A stretch of DNA of 30,866 bases from JBBQSF01 sp038214085 (GCA_038214085.1 JBBQSF010000019.1:1-30866); one strand, 5' to 3'; counted from the stretch's first letter, positions 1 to 7,140 are shown. The notes: a model not told the origin generated them from the sequence alone. A program made the numbers and translations.

Positions 1-31
1 ACAGACTTCCATTACAAGACAAAAATTATCA

Positions 32-39
32 TAACTTTG
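32..39 (+). promoter_or_regulatory. Possible -7 box upstream of the Fic gene
   Basis: TAACTTTG matches the Bacteroidetes -7 form TAnnTTTG, 33 bp before the ATG at 73. No TTG/TTTG is seen at the expected -33 distance, so only half of a promoter is supported. Confidence 0.35.
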
Positions 40-72
40 GAAAAATAATAGCAAAATAGAAGAACTTTAATT

Positions 73-954
73 ATGAGTAACGCAAAAATTTCCATTCGTT
101 TCTTTGACGACCGTGAAGTACGTGCTATTTGGGATGAAGAAAATGCCAAGTGGTGGTTTTCGGTTTTGGATATTGTTGCAGTGCTCACCGATCAAGACGA
201 CTATACAAAAACCCGAAATTATTGGAAATATCTTAAAGCCAAATTAAAAAAAGAAAAAAACGAGTTGGTTAGTGCTACTACCCAACTGAAACTTTTAGCA
301 AATGACGGTAAACGATATTTAACCGATATGTTGGATTACAACGGCATTATTGTCTTGGGTAAAGAGTTTCCTGGAAAAAAAGCAAACCGATTTATTGAAT
401 GGTTTACATTCAGTGATGAGAGTATTGACGGAAAAAGTAAAACAAAAGCATATGCTTTATTTGAAAGTTCGTTTATCGAAAACATTGAAGTTGGAACAGC
501 CAAGGGCTTGCAACAAATTCATGGGTATTTGTTTGGAGGACTTTATGATTTTGCGGGTCAAATAAGGCAAAAAAATATTTCAAAAGGAGGTTTTCAGTTT
601 GCTGTATCACGCTTTTTAGGTAATACATTAAAGCACATAGAAGAAATGCCTGAAAATACATTTGACGAAATTGTAAACAAATATGTTGAAATGAACATTG
701 CACACCCTTTTATGGAAGGCAACGGCAGAAGCACACGAATATGGTTGGATTTGATACTAAAAAAACGTCTAAAAAAATGCGTTGATTGGAGTAAAATAAG
801 TAAACGAGAATATATGAATGCAATGATGCTAAGTGCAACAAAAAGTAATGTTCTAAAAACGCTATTGAATAATGCACTCACTGCCAAAATAAATGACCGT
901 GAAATGTTTATGAAAGGGATTGACTATTCCTATTACTATGAAGAAAATGATTAA
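73..954 (+). CDS. Bro-N domain fused to a Fic AMP-transferase domain
   Basis: 293 residues in two parts. Residues about 5-112 look like a Bro-N domain, as in phage antirepressors and DinD-type proteins: a WFSVLDIV strand, NYWKYLKAKLKK, TTQLKLLANDGK and YLTDMLDYNGI. Residues about 125-293 are a Fic domain. The core motif HPFMEGNGR is at 211-219, with catalytic His211, anion-binding Glu215-Gly-Asn-Gly and Arg219, so the active site is intact. Fic enzymes transfer AMP from ATP to protein hydroxyls; NmFic and FicT relatives modify DNA gyrase or topoisomerase IV. The C terminus has Ser286-YYY-Glu290, close to the class III self-inhibitory motif (S/T)xxxE(G/N), with Glu at the last position instead of Gly or Asn. 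It therefore probably inhibits itself; no small FicA-type antitoxin gene is adjacent. The ATG start at 73 follows a -7 box. The Bro-N part may bind DNA or a phage signal, which is inference. Confidence 0.85.
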   Translation: MSNAKISIRFFDDREVRAIWDEENAKWWFSVLDIVAVLTDQDDYTKTRNYWKYLKAKLKKEKNELVSATTQLKLLANDGKRYLTDMLDYNGIIVLGKEFPGKKANRFIEWFTFSDESIDGKSKTKAYALFESSFIENIEVGTAKGLQQIHGYLFGGLYDFAGQIRQKNISKGGFQFAVSRFLGNTLKHIEEMPENTFDEIVNKYVEMNIAHPFMEGNGRSTRIWLDLILKKRLKKCVDWSKISKREYMNAMMLSATKSNVLKTLLNNALTAKINDREMFMKGIDYSYYYEEND

Positions 955-1386
955 AAGATAAAATATTATTTTTCACTACCACCGACACCCTTTTTCCTAA
1001 CAGACCTCAATGTATTCAGCATAATAGATGTGTGAATAATGTAATATTTTTCCTTAATTATGTAACGCTTATTCTTTAGAATGATGGCAACTTTGTTGGA
1101 TTGTTCAAGGCATAAAATAATTTAAAATAACCCTTTAATAACGTGCGTTATTGATGAGGGAAGTTTTATTTTATATTCGCATCAGTATCGACTTTTTGTT
1201 GGCAACAAGTTAAAGAAAGATAACATCGGACTTTGAACTTGAAAGAATTGAAAACGAAATACGACAAAGAAAAAATGGCTGAATATAAAGAACAAAATCT
1301 TAGCAATAGAGAACCGCCATTATTAACACATCAATCAGCTTTTTTAATAGTAAATTAATTGGTTTATTCACAAAATTTTAATACAA
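955..1386. other. Gap without a convincing gene; short palindrome and possible gene remnant
   Basis: 432 bp. It holds the 16-bp palindrome at 1137-1152 (AATAACG, 2-nt centre, CGTTATT). Around 1215-1280 one frame reads like the tail of a charged helical protein (FELERIENEIRQRKNG, then stop), but no start or homologous body is visible. It may be the decayed end of a lost gene. No promoter match was found before the lipoprotein at 1387. Confidence 0.4.
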
Positions 1387-2220
1387 ATGAAACATTTAAA
1401 AATCACACAAATTGGACTTATTTTTCTCATTGCAATAATTTTAGTTTCTTGCGGTGGCAACAAAAAGGAAGCTGATACAAGCGTAACAGTTAAACCTAAA
1501 ACAACTACAATTAAAGGCGATTTGGGCGACTATTATACCGTAGTAGATAAAGAGTATACTTTTAAGGTTGATGAAAATTCATCGGGAAAAGAAGGTTTAA
1601 TTTCAGTTGAAGTAAAACGTAACAATAAAGATTTTTCATTTCCAACAGATAAAATTAATCCTTTTGGAACAAATGGAACTGAAGATTATCATGTTGGTTT
1701 TGGAATAGAATTGTTTGGTAACGACGGACCTGAAGTAATAAAAACGGCAACAGATAGTGGAAAGGAAGGCCCGTTTAGTTCGGATGATGTTACTGGTTTA
1801 ATAAAAATGAAAAAAGGGGAAACTGGATTCATTAGGTGGTCTATTGATAAAATTGAAAATCTGAAAACATTTCAATTAACATCTGCAATTGAAAAATCAG
1901 GTAATTCAACTTCTTCATCGAATTCTAACGAAAGCGGCACCAAACCTTATATTAATAATACTAATTCTACAGTTGATTGTAATAAATTTTTGACTGGTTA
2001 TGAAAAATTTGCAGATAGTTACGTGGCTTTCTCTATAAAACACAAAAAGAATCCAAGCGATCCTACATTAATTTCCGATGCAGTAAAAATGAATGTTGAT
2101 GCTGCTGTATGGTCATCAAAGCAAAAAAGCTATAGTGGATGTGATGATGCTGATTTTATAATAAGACTTGCTAAAATTCAAGCAAAATTAGTTGAAGGAG
2201 CTGCAAACCTAAGTAAATAA
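1387..2220 (+). CDS. Lipoprotein of unknown function
   Basis: 277 residues. The N terminus has a lipoprotein signal peptide: Lys-rich start, hydrophobic stretch to residue 20, then the lipobox LVSC with Cys22 as the lipidation site, followed by GGNKK. The mature protein should be anchored in the outer or inner membrane facing the periplasm or surface. Residues about 45-175 are a beta-rich region (DYYTVVDKEYTFKV, GLISVEVKRNNKDFSF, FGIELFGNDGPEV). A Ser/Asn-rich linker at about 176-197 leads to a helical C-terminal part with two Cys (CNKFL and SGCDDADF), which resembles small Bacteroidetes domains of unknown function. No enzymatic motif is visible. The Cys pair could form a disulfide. A strong hairpin starts 5 bp after the stop. 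Confidence 0.75.
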   Translation: MKHLKITQIGLIFLIAIILVSCGGNKKEADTSVTVKPKTTTIKGDLGDYYTVVDKEYTFKVDENSSGKEGLISVEVKRNNKDFSFPTDKINPFGTNGTEDYHVGFGIELFGNDGPEVIKTATDSGKEGPFSSDDVTGLIKMKKGETGFIRWSIDKIENLKTFQLTSAIEKSGNSTSSSNSNESGTKPYINNTNSTVDCNKFLTGYEKFADSYVAFSIKHKKNPSDPTLISDAVKMNVDAAVWSSKQKSYSGCDDADFIIRLAKIQAKLVEGAANLSK

Positions 2221-2224
2221 AAAA

Positions 2225-2262
2225 TTGTTGATACTCTGCGCCAATAGGCAGAGCATCATCAA
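2225..2262 (-). terminator. Hairpin with a U-tract on the minus strand
   Basis: The arms 2225-2239 and 2248-2262 pair over 15 positions with two mismatches (core CTCTGC/GCAGAG, 8-nt loop). Read on the minus strand, the hairpin is followed by TTTTTTATTT, the form of a rho-independent terminator for leftward transcription. On the plus strand, just after the lipoprotein stop, it lacks a U-tract. Confidence 0.5.
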
Positions 2263-2433
2263 TGAGTAAAGTGTAACCAGAAAACAACAATGTCCCGAAA
2301 TCGGCAATTGCAAATGTATTGAATTCGGAATATAAGAAAGTATGATTCATGAGAATCTGATACCGAATGGCTAACATGATAATCAAAACAATTTAAAAAG
2401 TAATTGTTTTGAACTGTTAGTCCATCGGCATAA

Positions 2434-2586
2434 CCAAACCAGACAAAATATTTCATTTTAATCATCTTGTTAGCGGTTTGGTATGAGATTGCCCAAGATG
2501 TAATGGAAGAAAACGAAAAGTTTACATCCCTAAGCTTGTATAATATTTTATCCCAAATTCAGACTGAATCGCAAAAGCATTTATAA
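2434..2586 (+). pseudogene. Possible 3' remnant of a membrane-protein gene
   Basis: An open stretch of 50 codons with no ATG near its 5' end encodes a hydrophobic segment (KYFILIILLAVWY) followed by a charged helical tail (EIAQDVMEENEKF ... QTESQKHL) and a stop. The 9-bp hairpin at 2587-2612 follows immediately, as after a real gene. It reads like the C terminus of a lost protein. A short gene starting at TTG 2467 is an alternative. Support is weak because no family is recognised. Confidence 0.25.
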
Positions 2587-2807
2587 TCAAAGATTTCTTG
2601 AATAATCTTTGAAAAAATGCTAAGCGGGATTACCCTCATGGAATCATTAGTTCATTTTTTTAAAATTCCTAATGATTAATTCGGGTTTATCGGACAACAG
2701 CAATTGGAATTAAGATATTTAATAAAAAGCCATCTAAAGTTTCGATATTTAAGCTAAAATTGATAATTTTGCTAAATAGGAAATAGCAGGAATGGTGCAA
2801 GACAATA

Positions 2808-2953
2808 GTTACAAGCAAGCCGAAAAAAAGACAATGACAGAATGATAATGAAATTTTTGCTGCATAAAGACAAAGAAGAAAAATGCCAACACACAAAACA
2901 GCACATTTGCAAACCGCACAAGCCAACACACGACCAAAGTTTGCAAAAGAGCT
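2808..2953 (+). repeat. Left copy of the inverted element flanking the R-M system
   Basis: Reading toward the regulator gene: GTTACAAGC at 2808-2816, ATTTTTGCTGCATA at 2853-2866, and a 54-nt imperfect hairpin at 2900-2953. The first two blocks recur exactly in inverted orientation at 6213-6221 and 6166-6179. The hairpin stem TTTGCAAAC/GTTTGCAAA is extended by AGC/GCT at its base with A-A mismatches, and closes a 24-nt loop. The partner copy differs in the stem at paired positions. The element lies about 80 bp upstream of the -33 box of the regulator-methyltransferase operon. Confidence 0.7.
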
Positions 2954-3034
2954 GTTTTCTTGCTGACGCTCCCAAGCCCACCCACCACCCAATGACATCT
3001 GTTTTCTTAAATTGTTAATAATTATTTTTACAGA

Positions 3035-3068
3035 TTTGAATTTTATCTGGAAATTGTAATTATATTTG
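3035..3068 (+). promoter_or_regulatory. Promoter of the regulator-methyltransferase operon
   Basis: TTTG at 3035-3038, a 22-bp spacer, then TATATTTG at 3061-3068 fit the Bacteroidetes -33/-7 form. Transcription should begin near 3075, which rules out a start at TTG 3066 (inside the -7 box) and supports the start at 3099. Confidence 0.65.
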
Positions 3069-3098
3069 CCAATATTTGTCAAGACAAAAAAAAGCACG

Positions 3099-3407
3099 TT
3101 GAAAACAATAGGAAATACATTAAGAGAATTGAGAGAAGAAAAGGGGCTTCTACTTAGAGAAGTTGGAGCAAAACTTTCCCTTGACCCAACTATATTAAGT
3201 AAAATTGAACAAGACAAGCGAATGCCGACAAAGGAGCAAGTAAAAGCACTAGGCGACTTTTATAAACACCAAAAAAATGAAGTGATTATTGCATGGCTTA
3301 GTGATAAATTGTTTTATGAAGTTCAATTCGAATCGTTAGCGTTAGAAGCCATGCAAGTTGCTGAAGAAAAAATCAAATACAACATCAAAGAAAAAAGAAA
3401 AAAATAA
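3099..3407 (+). CDS. XRE-family regulator paired with the methyltransferase
   Basis: 102 residues from TTG 3099. No ATG is available before the middle of the domain, and an in-frame TTG at 3066 lies in the promoter. The N-terminal part is a lambda-repressor-type helix-turn-helix: IGNTLRELREEKGLLLREVG, then LSLDPTILSKIEQDKRMPT as turn and recognition helix. The C-terminal part (IIAWLSDKLFYEV ... AMQVAEEKIKY) is helical and probably mediates dimerisation. The same small regulator type is common directly upstream of cytosine methyltransferase genes in Bacteroidetes. It ends 6 bp before the methyltransferase start, so the two are almost certainly one operon. It probably represses or tunes methyltransferase expression; that role is inferred from position. 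Confidence 0.8.
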   Translation: MKTIGNTLRELREEKGLLLREVGAKLSLDPTILSKIEQDKRMPTKEQVKALGDFYKHQKNEVIIAWLSDKLFYEVQFESLALEAMQVAEEKIKYNIKEKRKK

Positions 3408-3413
3408 TACTTT

Positions 3414-4799
3414 ATGACAGGGTTTGACATAAGAGAAAGAAGAAATGACATAGGTCTTAGCCAATCTAAATTAGCAGACCTCACAGGCATTGAGCAAGCT
3501 CGTATCTCTGCATACGAACTTGGTAAACTTAATTTATCTATAATTGAAGTTAAAAAAATTGCAAATCACCTTGAGACTATTGATGAAACTGATGTAAAAA
3601 AAATAAAGAAGAAACGATATCAAAACAGTCAACATTTAGAATCTATAATAGACCAAAGACCCCGCAAAAACTTTAATAAAACAGAACGTAATAATGAGTA
3701 TTTAGAATTATTAAAAAATCTGGAAAACCAGTTTATTGACCCTCCAAAAACTGGACTTAAAGCCGTTTCATTTTTTGCTGGATGTGGTGGTTTGTGCTAT
3801 GGAGTTAAAGCAGCAGGATTTGAAATTGTTGCTACAAACGAATTAGTTGAAGATTACAAAGCGATTTACAAATTGAATTTCCCAAACGCAAAATTTTTAC
3901 CAAATGATGTCAAAGAAATAACGACAGAAGATATTGGGAAAATACTTAACGACCATAAAAAAATTGATTTAATGGTTGGTGGTCCACCATGTCAAGGTTT
4001 TAGTCTATCAGGTAAACGAGATGTAAATGATAAAAGAAATACTCTCTTTGAATATTATTTAAAAATTGCTGAACAGATACAACCTAGTGTCATTTTAATA
4101 GAAAATGTCCGACTTCTTACTTCTATGAAAGATCCAAATGGAAGTCTTGTGAGTAAAAGAATTCTTGATACTTTTGAAAAAATAGGTTACAAGAGTAATT
4201 TCTACAATGTAAATGCTAAGGAATATGGAGTTCCACAGCATAGAGAAAGGGTTATTTTTATTGCGGTTAGAAAAGATTTAAAAAAAAATCCTTCCATTGC
4301 AGAAACTAAATTTGGAAATTCAATAAATCTTTTTAATTCTAATCCTCCATACTTTACATTTGGTGATGGAGTTTCCGATTTAGAATTTCTTGAATCAGGG
4401 GAAAAAAGTAAAACCGATGAATATCATTGGGCGGTTAATCATCCAGAACATGTTATAAGATGGTTAGCTGATGTACCCGAAGGGAAAAGTGCACATGACA
4501 ATGAAGACCCAAACCTTCGACCACCATCAGGCTACAACACAACATATAAAAGACAGGTTTGGATAGAACCTGCTGGAACAGTTGCAACAACATATGGCAT
4601 GATTTCAGGTTGTAGAAACGTACACCCAATTGCGACAAGAGCATTAACAACAAGAGAAGCTCTTCGCTTACAAAGCTTTCCTGATTCTTTTAGACTTATT
4701 GGTAATGAAGGGCATATTCGAACTGTAATAGGAAATGCAGTCCCTCCATTATTAGGATTTGAGTTAGCAAAATTTATTAGGGAAACTTATATGTTGTAA
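3414..4799 (+). CDS. DNA (cytosine-5) methyltransferase with N-terminal HTH
   Basis: 461 residues. Residues 1-60 are an XRE-type helix-turn-helix (RERRNDIGLSQSKLADLTGI, then QARISAYELG). The catalytic domain starts near 115 and contains the m5C methyltransferase motifs in order: FAGCGG at 121-126 (SAM binding), GGPPCQGFS with nucleophile Cys193, ENV at 230-232, YGVPQHRERV (motif VIII), then after the target-recognition region RALTTREALRLQSFPDSF and IGNAVPPLLG (motifs IX and X). It should methylate C5 of cytosine in the recognition site of the adjacent endonuclease. The N-terminal HTH suggests that it also binds its own promoter, as several C5 methyltransferases do. It follows the small regulator by 6 bp, and its end overlaps the convergent endonuclease gene by 13 bp. 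Confidence 0.95.
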   Translation: MTGFDIRERRNDIGLSQSKLADLTGIEQARISAYELGKLNLSIIEVKKIANHLETIDETDVKKIKKKRYQNSQHLESIIDQRPRKNFNKTERNNEYLELLKNLENQFIDPPKTGLKAVSFFAGCGGLCYGVKAAGFEIVATNELVEDYKAIYKLNFPNAKFLPNDVKEITTEDIGKILNDHKKIDLMVGGPPCQGFSLSGKRDVNDKRNTLFEYYLKIAEQIQPSVILIENVRLLTSMKDPNGSLVSKRILDTFEKIGYKSNFYNVNAKEYGVPQHRERVIFIAVRKDLKKNPSIAETKFGNSINLFNSNPPYFTFGDGVSDLEFLESGEKSKTDEYHWAVNHPEHVIRWLADVPEGKSAHDNEDPNLRPPSGYNTTYKRQVWIEPAGTVATTYGMISGCRNVHPIATRALTTREALRLQSFPDSFRLIGNEGHIRTVIGNAVPPLLGFELAKFIRETYML

Positions 4800-5764
4800 A
4801 AGTAGCCCGCTTGCAAATTAAATTGAAGTTGTTCGGGGTGTTGTGCTTGCCCTCCTCTTTGCATTTGAACAATCCCAAATCTAGGAGCATCGTGTTGGAC
4901 ACCGACAGGGTCTTTATATGAACCTTTTCTTACACTGTATTTTTTCTTTTCAAATCCTGCATAATTACACGAAAGTTCTATTAACTCATCAATGGTATAT
5001 AATGCAAATTCTTGTGGTTGTGCAGCAGTCATTTTTTTTGTCAGATGCAAAAGTAATTCAGGTGCAAAAGGGTCATTAATATAAGCCTTTTGCAATAAAA
5101 GCCTTGTTACTTCACGTTGCCAATGTGTCAGGATATTTTCAAGTTCAAGTCTTCCTTGTTGATTAATCTCTTCCCAAAAATATCTACGTGGATCAGACAA
5201 ACGTCCAACCAAATCAGCAGGATTATCTTTTGGGGCAAAACCGTTATCGCCACAAAATTGACGTAAAGCGTTAACAGCAACATCAGAAACAGGAATGCCA
5301 TTATTTCTTAGTAATTCGCAAAAAGCCCTTGCTGTTGTAAAATACAATTGTGCATTTGTTGGCGTTTTGTTGCTACATTGTTTAACAGAAACACCAACGG
5401 TCTCCATAAACTTTAAATCATTATTGTAAATCGTTAAAAGAATATCACTCTTACATGCTTTCACTCTCATGCCGTTTACTTCAAGCCATTTTTTCCCTTC
5501 CTCCGCGGTTGCAAGTGAGCCAAGAGCAATGGCTTCAACAACATGACAATTTTTCCATCCTAAGACCTTTAGTGCCTTTTTTACAATTGAAATTTCCGGA
5601 CTACCATTTATTAAATATACAGGTAATGGGTTTTGTACAATTGGACAAGGAAGATTATTAATTGTTTGTGCTAAAGTAGTTTCAAAATTGTGTCCTGCAA
5701 TTCTCCCAGCAATTCCAGCCTGTATTTGAAGTGCATGTCTTGAATCGTTCGGTGTTAATGCCAT
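4787..5764 (-). CDS. Type II restriction endonuclease of the R-M system
   Basis: 325 residues. Identified mainly from position, convergent with a C5 methyltransferase and directly behind a controller gene, together with a likely PD-(D/E)XK core: Glu28 in GHNFE of an N-terminal helix, Asp107 in KSDILLTI, and Ser126-Val-Lys128 on the next strand, where Ser replaces the usual acidic residue. The C-terminal stretch DAPRFGIVQMQRGGQ with a following FNLQAGYF is distinctive and may contribute to DNA recognition. I cannot name the specificity. Its start overlaps the end of the C-protein gene by 10 bp, so translation is probably coupled: the controller is made first and the nuclease later, the standard way to delay cutting until methylation is complete. 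The gene appears intact. Confidence 0.8.
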   Translation of the reverse strand: MALTPNDSRHALQIQAGIAGRIAGHNFETTLAQTINNLPCPIVQNPLPVYLINGSPEISIVKKALKVLGWKNCHVVEAIALGSLATAEEGKKWLEVNGMRVKACKSDILLTIYNNDLKFMETVGVSVKQCSNKTPTNAQLYFTTARAFCELLRNNGIPVSDVAVNALRQFCGDNGFAPKDNPADLVGRLSDPRRYFWEEINQQGRLELENILTHWQREVTRLLLQKAYINDPFAPELLLHLTKKMTAAQPQEFALYTIDELIELSCNYAGFEKKKYSVRKGSYKDPVGVQHDAPRFGIVQMQRGGQAQHPEQLQFNLQAGYFYNI

Positions 5765-5982
5765 TTTATTTCTTTTGTTAAGTTGCTTATTGTTGTATTC
5801 AAACCTTCTGCTAAGATTAATAAATTTGTAAAAGAGATATTTCTCAGACCTCGTTCTACAAGACTTATGTATGTTCTATCAAACCCACATTTAAATGCAA
5901 GTTCTTCTTGAGAAAATTTAAGTTCCGCACGTTTATGCTTCACAATTTCTCCTAACTTTTTGAGAATTAAATCTTTTTCCAT
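5755..5982 (-). CDS. Controller (C) protein of the R-M system, XRE family
   Basis: 75 residues from the ATG at 5982. A longer frame starting at 6027 would begin upstream of the promoter box. The protein is almost entirely one helix-turn-helix: LGEIVKHKRAELKFSQEELA, then CGFDRTYISLVERGLRNISF, and LILAEGLNTTISNL. Size and placement immediately upstream of the endonuclease gene match the C proteins of type II R-M systems, which bind operator boxes at their own promoter, first activating and then repressing, to time endonuclease production. The last 10 bp overlap the endonuclease start. Together with the 102-residue regulator and the HTH on the methyltransferase, this R-M system carries three DNA-binding HTH modules. 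Confidence 0.88.
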   Translation of the reverse strand: MEKDLILKKLGEIVKHKRAELKFSQEELAFKCGFDRTYISLVERGLRNISFTNLLILAEGLNTTISNLTKEIKWH

Positions 5983-5989
5983 AATTTTA

Positions 5990-6020
5990 CAAAAGTATTT
6001 ATATGCAGACAATACGACAA
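5990..6020 (-). promoter_or_regulatory. Promoter of the C protein-endonuclease operon
   Basis: On the minus strand, TTG at 6020-6018, a 20-bp spacer, then TACTTTTG at 5997-5990. The predicted transcript starts only a few bases before the ATG at 5982, giving a very short leader, as in several C-protein genes. Confidence 0.6.
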
Positions 6021-6083
6021 CGGACAATGCGTCTCATTTCATTTAAACAAATATTAAAACAAAATGCCATTACACAGTAGTCA

Positions 6084-6221
6084 AGCACATTTGTAGGTCG
6101 CACAAGCCGATACACGACCCAAACCTGCAAAAGAGCTTGCCTACCCAAACGCACGGACAGAAAAATATGCAGCAAAAATAAAAGATAGAATAACGAAGGA
6201 CAAGAACGGCCAGCTTGTAAC
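6084..6221 (-). repeat. Right copy of the inverted element flanking the R-M system
   Basis: Hairpin at 6084-6137, TATGCAGCAAAAAT at 6166-6179 and GCTTGTAAC at 6213-6221 mirror the left copy. Relative to the left hairpin, the stem changes from CAAAC/GTTTG to TAGGT/ACCTG: three fully compensatory pair changes (A-T to G-C twice, C-G to T-A once) and one C-G to T-G wobble. The loop (CGCACAAGCC ... ACACGACC) is almost unchanged. The hairpin with its loop matches the left copy in direct orientation, while the outer blocks are inverted. Confidence 0.7.
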
Positions 6222-6344
6222 AAAGGCTATATGCAATAAGGGTTTCAGTGGTATTTCAAGCATTCTGCCCCGCATAAAATTTCGTGTCGGTGGACAGGAG
6301 AGTAGCCCGAAATCCCTTACTGCATATAGCCTCGACCGTTATGC
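6215..6344 (+). repeat. attC-like imperfect palindrome 1
   Basis: Long inverted repeat: left arm 6225-6246 (GGCTATATGC, AATAAGGGTTTC) and right arm 6309-6331 pair over 22 bp with one mismatch and one extra base in the right arm. Unpaired bases of this sort are typical of folded attC sites. The arms are bordered by TTGTAAC (6215-6221) and GTTATGC (6338-6344), close to the integron core boxes RYYYAAC and GTTRRRY. The length of 130 bp lies within the attC range. It sits between the R-M genes and the GNAT pair. Confidence 0.55.
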
Positions 6345-6419
6345 TTCATGCGAAAAATAAGACAATTGTACCTTAGATATAAATTTTATTCTTTACCATT
6401 TCTTTTGTATCTTAGCTAA

Positions 6420-6944
6420 ATGAAAAGGGAAAAACAAAAAGGACTTGATTTTGTAGTCGACAAATTGACAAATTCAATTGAAAACACTTCTACAAGAGAA
6501 GTATTTGACACAGAGATAGTTAAATTAACAATCAAGGATTTTGCTCAAATTAAAAAATCTAGTTGGGTATTCGATTGGATTAAAGATCTCAACGATAAAA
6601 ATAAAACAGTTTATAAACTCACAACGACAAATAACCCAACCATAATTCAGGGATTATTAAGTATTGAAGATAAGCAAGATCATATTTTTATGCATTTGCT
6701 AGAGAGTGCGAAATTTAACAAAGGCAAAAACAAAATATATTTCGGTGTTCCGGGAAATCTTGTGGCTTTCGCTTGTAAAATTTCGGTTGACAAGGGTTAC
6801 GAAGGATTTATAGCATTTGACGCAAAGACAGAGTTGATAAAACATTACGAGCATTCACTTGGAGCAACACATTTCCGTGGACTTCGTATGTTTATTCAGA
6901 CGAATTCAGCAATAAAATTAATTTCACAATATTTTAAATCATAA
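6420..6944 (+). CDS. GNAT-like acyltransferase, possible toxin of a two-gene cassette
   Basis: 174 residues. The fold pattern suggests a GNAT N-acetyltransferase: LTTTNNPTIIQGLLSIED and HIFMHLLESA as central strands, GVPGNLVAFACKISVDKGYEG as the acetyl-CoA-binding helix region, FIAFDAKTELIKHYEHSLGA as the C-terminal strand and helix (compare LIxFYExLGF of the family), and RGLRMFI as the last strand. The usual Q/RxxGxG/A loop is not clear, so the assignment rests on overall pattern. The next gene starts 4 bp after its stop and encodes a 55-residue basic protein, an arrangement like GNAT-type toxin-antitoxin pairs, here with the larger gene first. The pair lies between two attC-like palindromes, so it may travel as one cassette. 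Confidence 0.6.
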   Translation: MKREKQKGLDFVVDKLTNSIENTSTREVFDTEIVKLTIKDFAQIKKSSWVFDWIKDLNDKNKTVYKLTTTNNPTIIQGLLSIEDKQDHIFMHLLESAKFNKGKNKIYFGVPGNLVAFACKISVDKGYEGFIAFDAKTELIKHYEHSLGATHFRGLRMFIQTNSAIKLISQYFKS

Positions 6945-6948
6945 AATT

Positions 6949-7116
6949 ATGGGACTTATTAAAGAACCAAGAGATGTAGACTTTACAGTAAAATCTGAAC
7001 CATGGACAGAAGAAGAACTTGCTGACTTCAGAAAACTGATGAAAGAAATCAAAAGTAAAAAAAATAAGATTAGACTTCCTTTAACAAAATCTAAGCGGAA
7101 GAAAGATTTAGTTTGA
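6949..7116 (+). CDS. 55-residue partner of the GNAT-like protein, possible antitoxin
   Basis: The ATG is 4 bp after the preceding stop and the frame is 55 codons. The protein starts MGLIKEPRDVDFTVKSEPW, then TEEELADFRKLMKEIKSKK, a predicted amphipathic helix, and ends in a Lys/Arg-rich tail. No known DNA-binding fold is evident. Small size, high charge and tight spacing to an acyltransferase gene fit an antitoxin or accessory subunit. The alternative is a small substrate or regulator of the upstream enzyme. Function is inferred from context only. Confidence 0.6.
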   Translation: MGLIKEPRDVDFTVKSEPWTEEELADFRKLMKEIKSKKNKIRLPLTKSKRKKDLV

Positions 7117-7140
7117 CTTAACTAACAAAATCGCACGAAA

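Larger units (their letters stand above)
2221..3098. other. Hairpin-dense gap
   Basis: A stretch of about 880 bp without an intact gene. Besides the hairpin at 2225-2262 it holds a perfect 11-bp stem (2383-2393 with 2402-2412, 8-nt loop), a small nested fold around 2344-2357 (GATTC/GAATC), a bulged stem (2429-2440 with 2475-2485), a 9-bp stem (2587-2595 with 2604-2612) and another 9-bp stem (2642-2650 with 2669-2677). A short gene remnant ends at 2586, and a copy of the repeat flanking the restriction-modification genes lies at 2808-2953. A long minus-strand open frame across 2687-3217 covers the repeat and the regulator gene and looks like chance. Confidence 0.6.

Noticed and set aside
1137..1152. 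Palindrome AATAACG-TG-CGTTATT as an operator or attachment site
   Set aside because: It is isolated, with no neighbouring gene start or second copy to support a function.
2171..2465. Two overlapping minus-strand frames (71 and 68 codons) upstream of the minus-strand terminator-like hairpin
   Set aside because: They overlap each other, the hairpins and the end of the lipoprotein gene, and have no promoter or recognisable domain.
2687..3217. 176-codon open frame on the minus strand
   Set aside because: It covers the repeat element and much of the XRE regulator gene in antisense, has low-complexity composition, and matches no family.
2808..6221. Transposon ends of a classic insertion sequence
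   Set aside because: The inverted element has a conserved hairpin and no transposase or flanking target duplication was found, so it is described only as a repeat flanking the R-M genes.
5999..6223. 74-codon minus-strand open frame across the right repeat
   Set aside because: It lies over the hairpin and the edge of the attC-like palindrome; composition is that of a chance frame.
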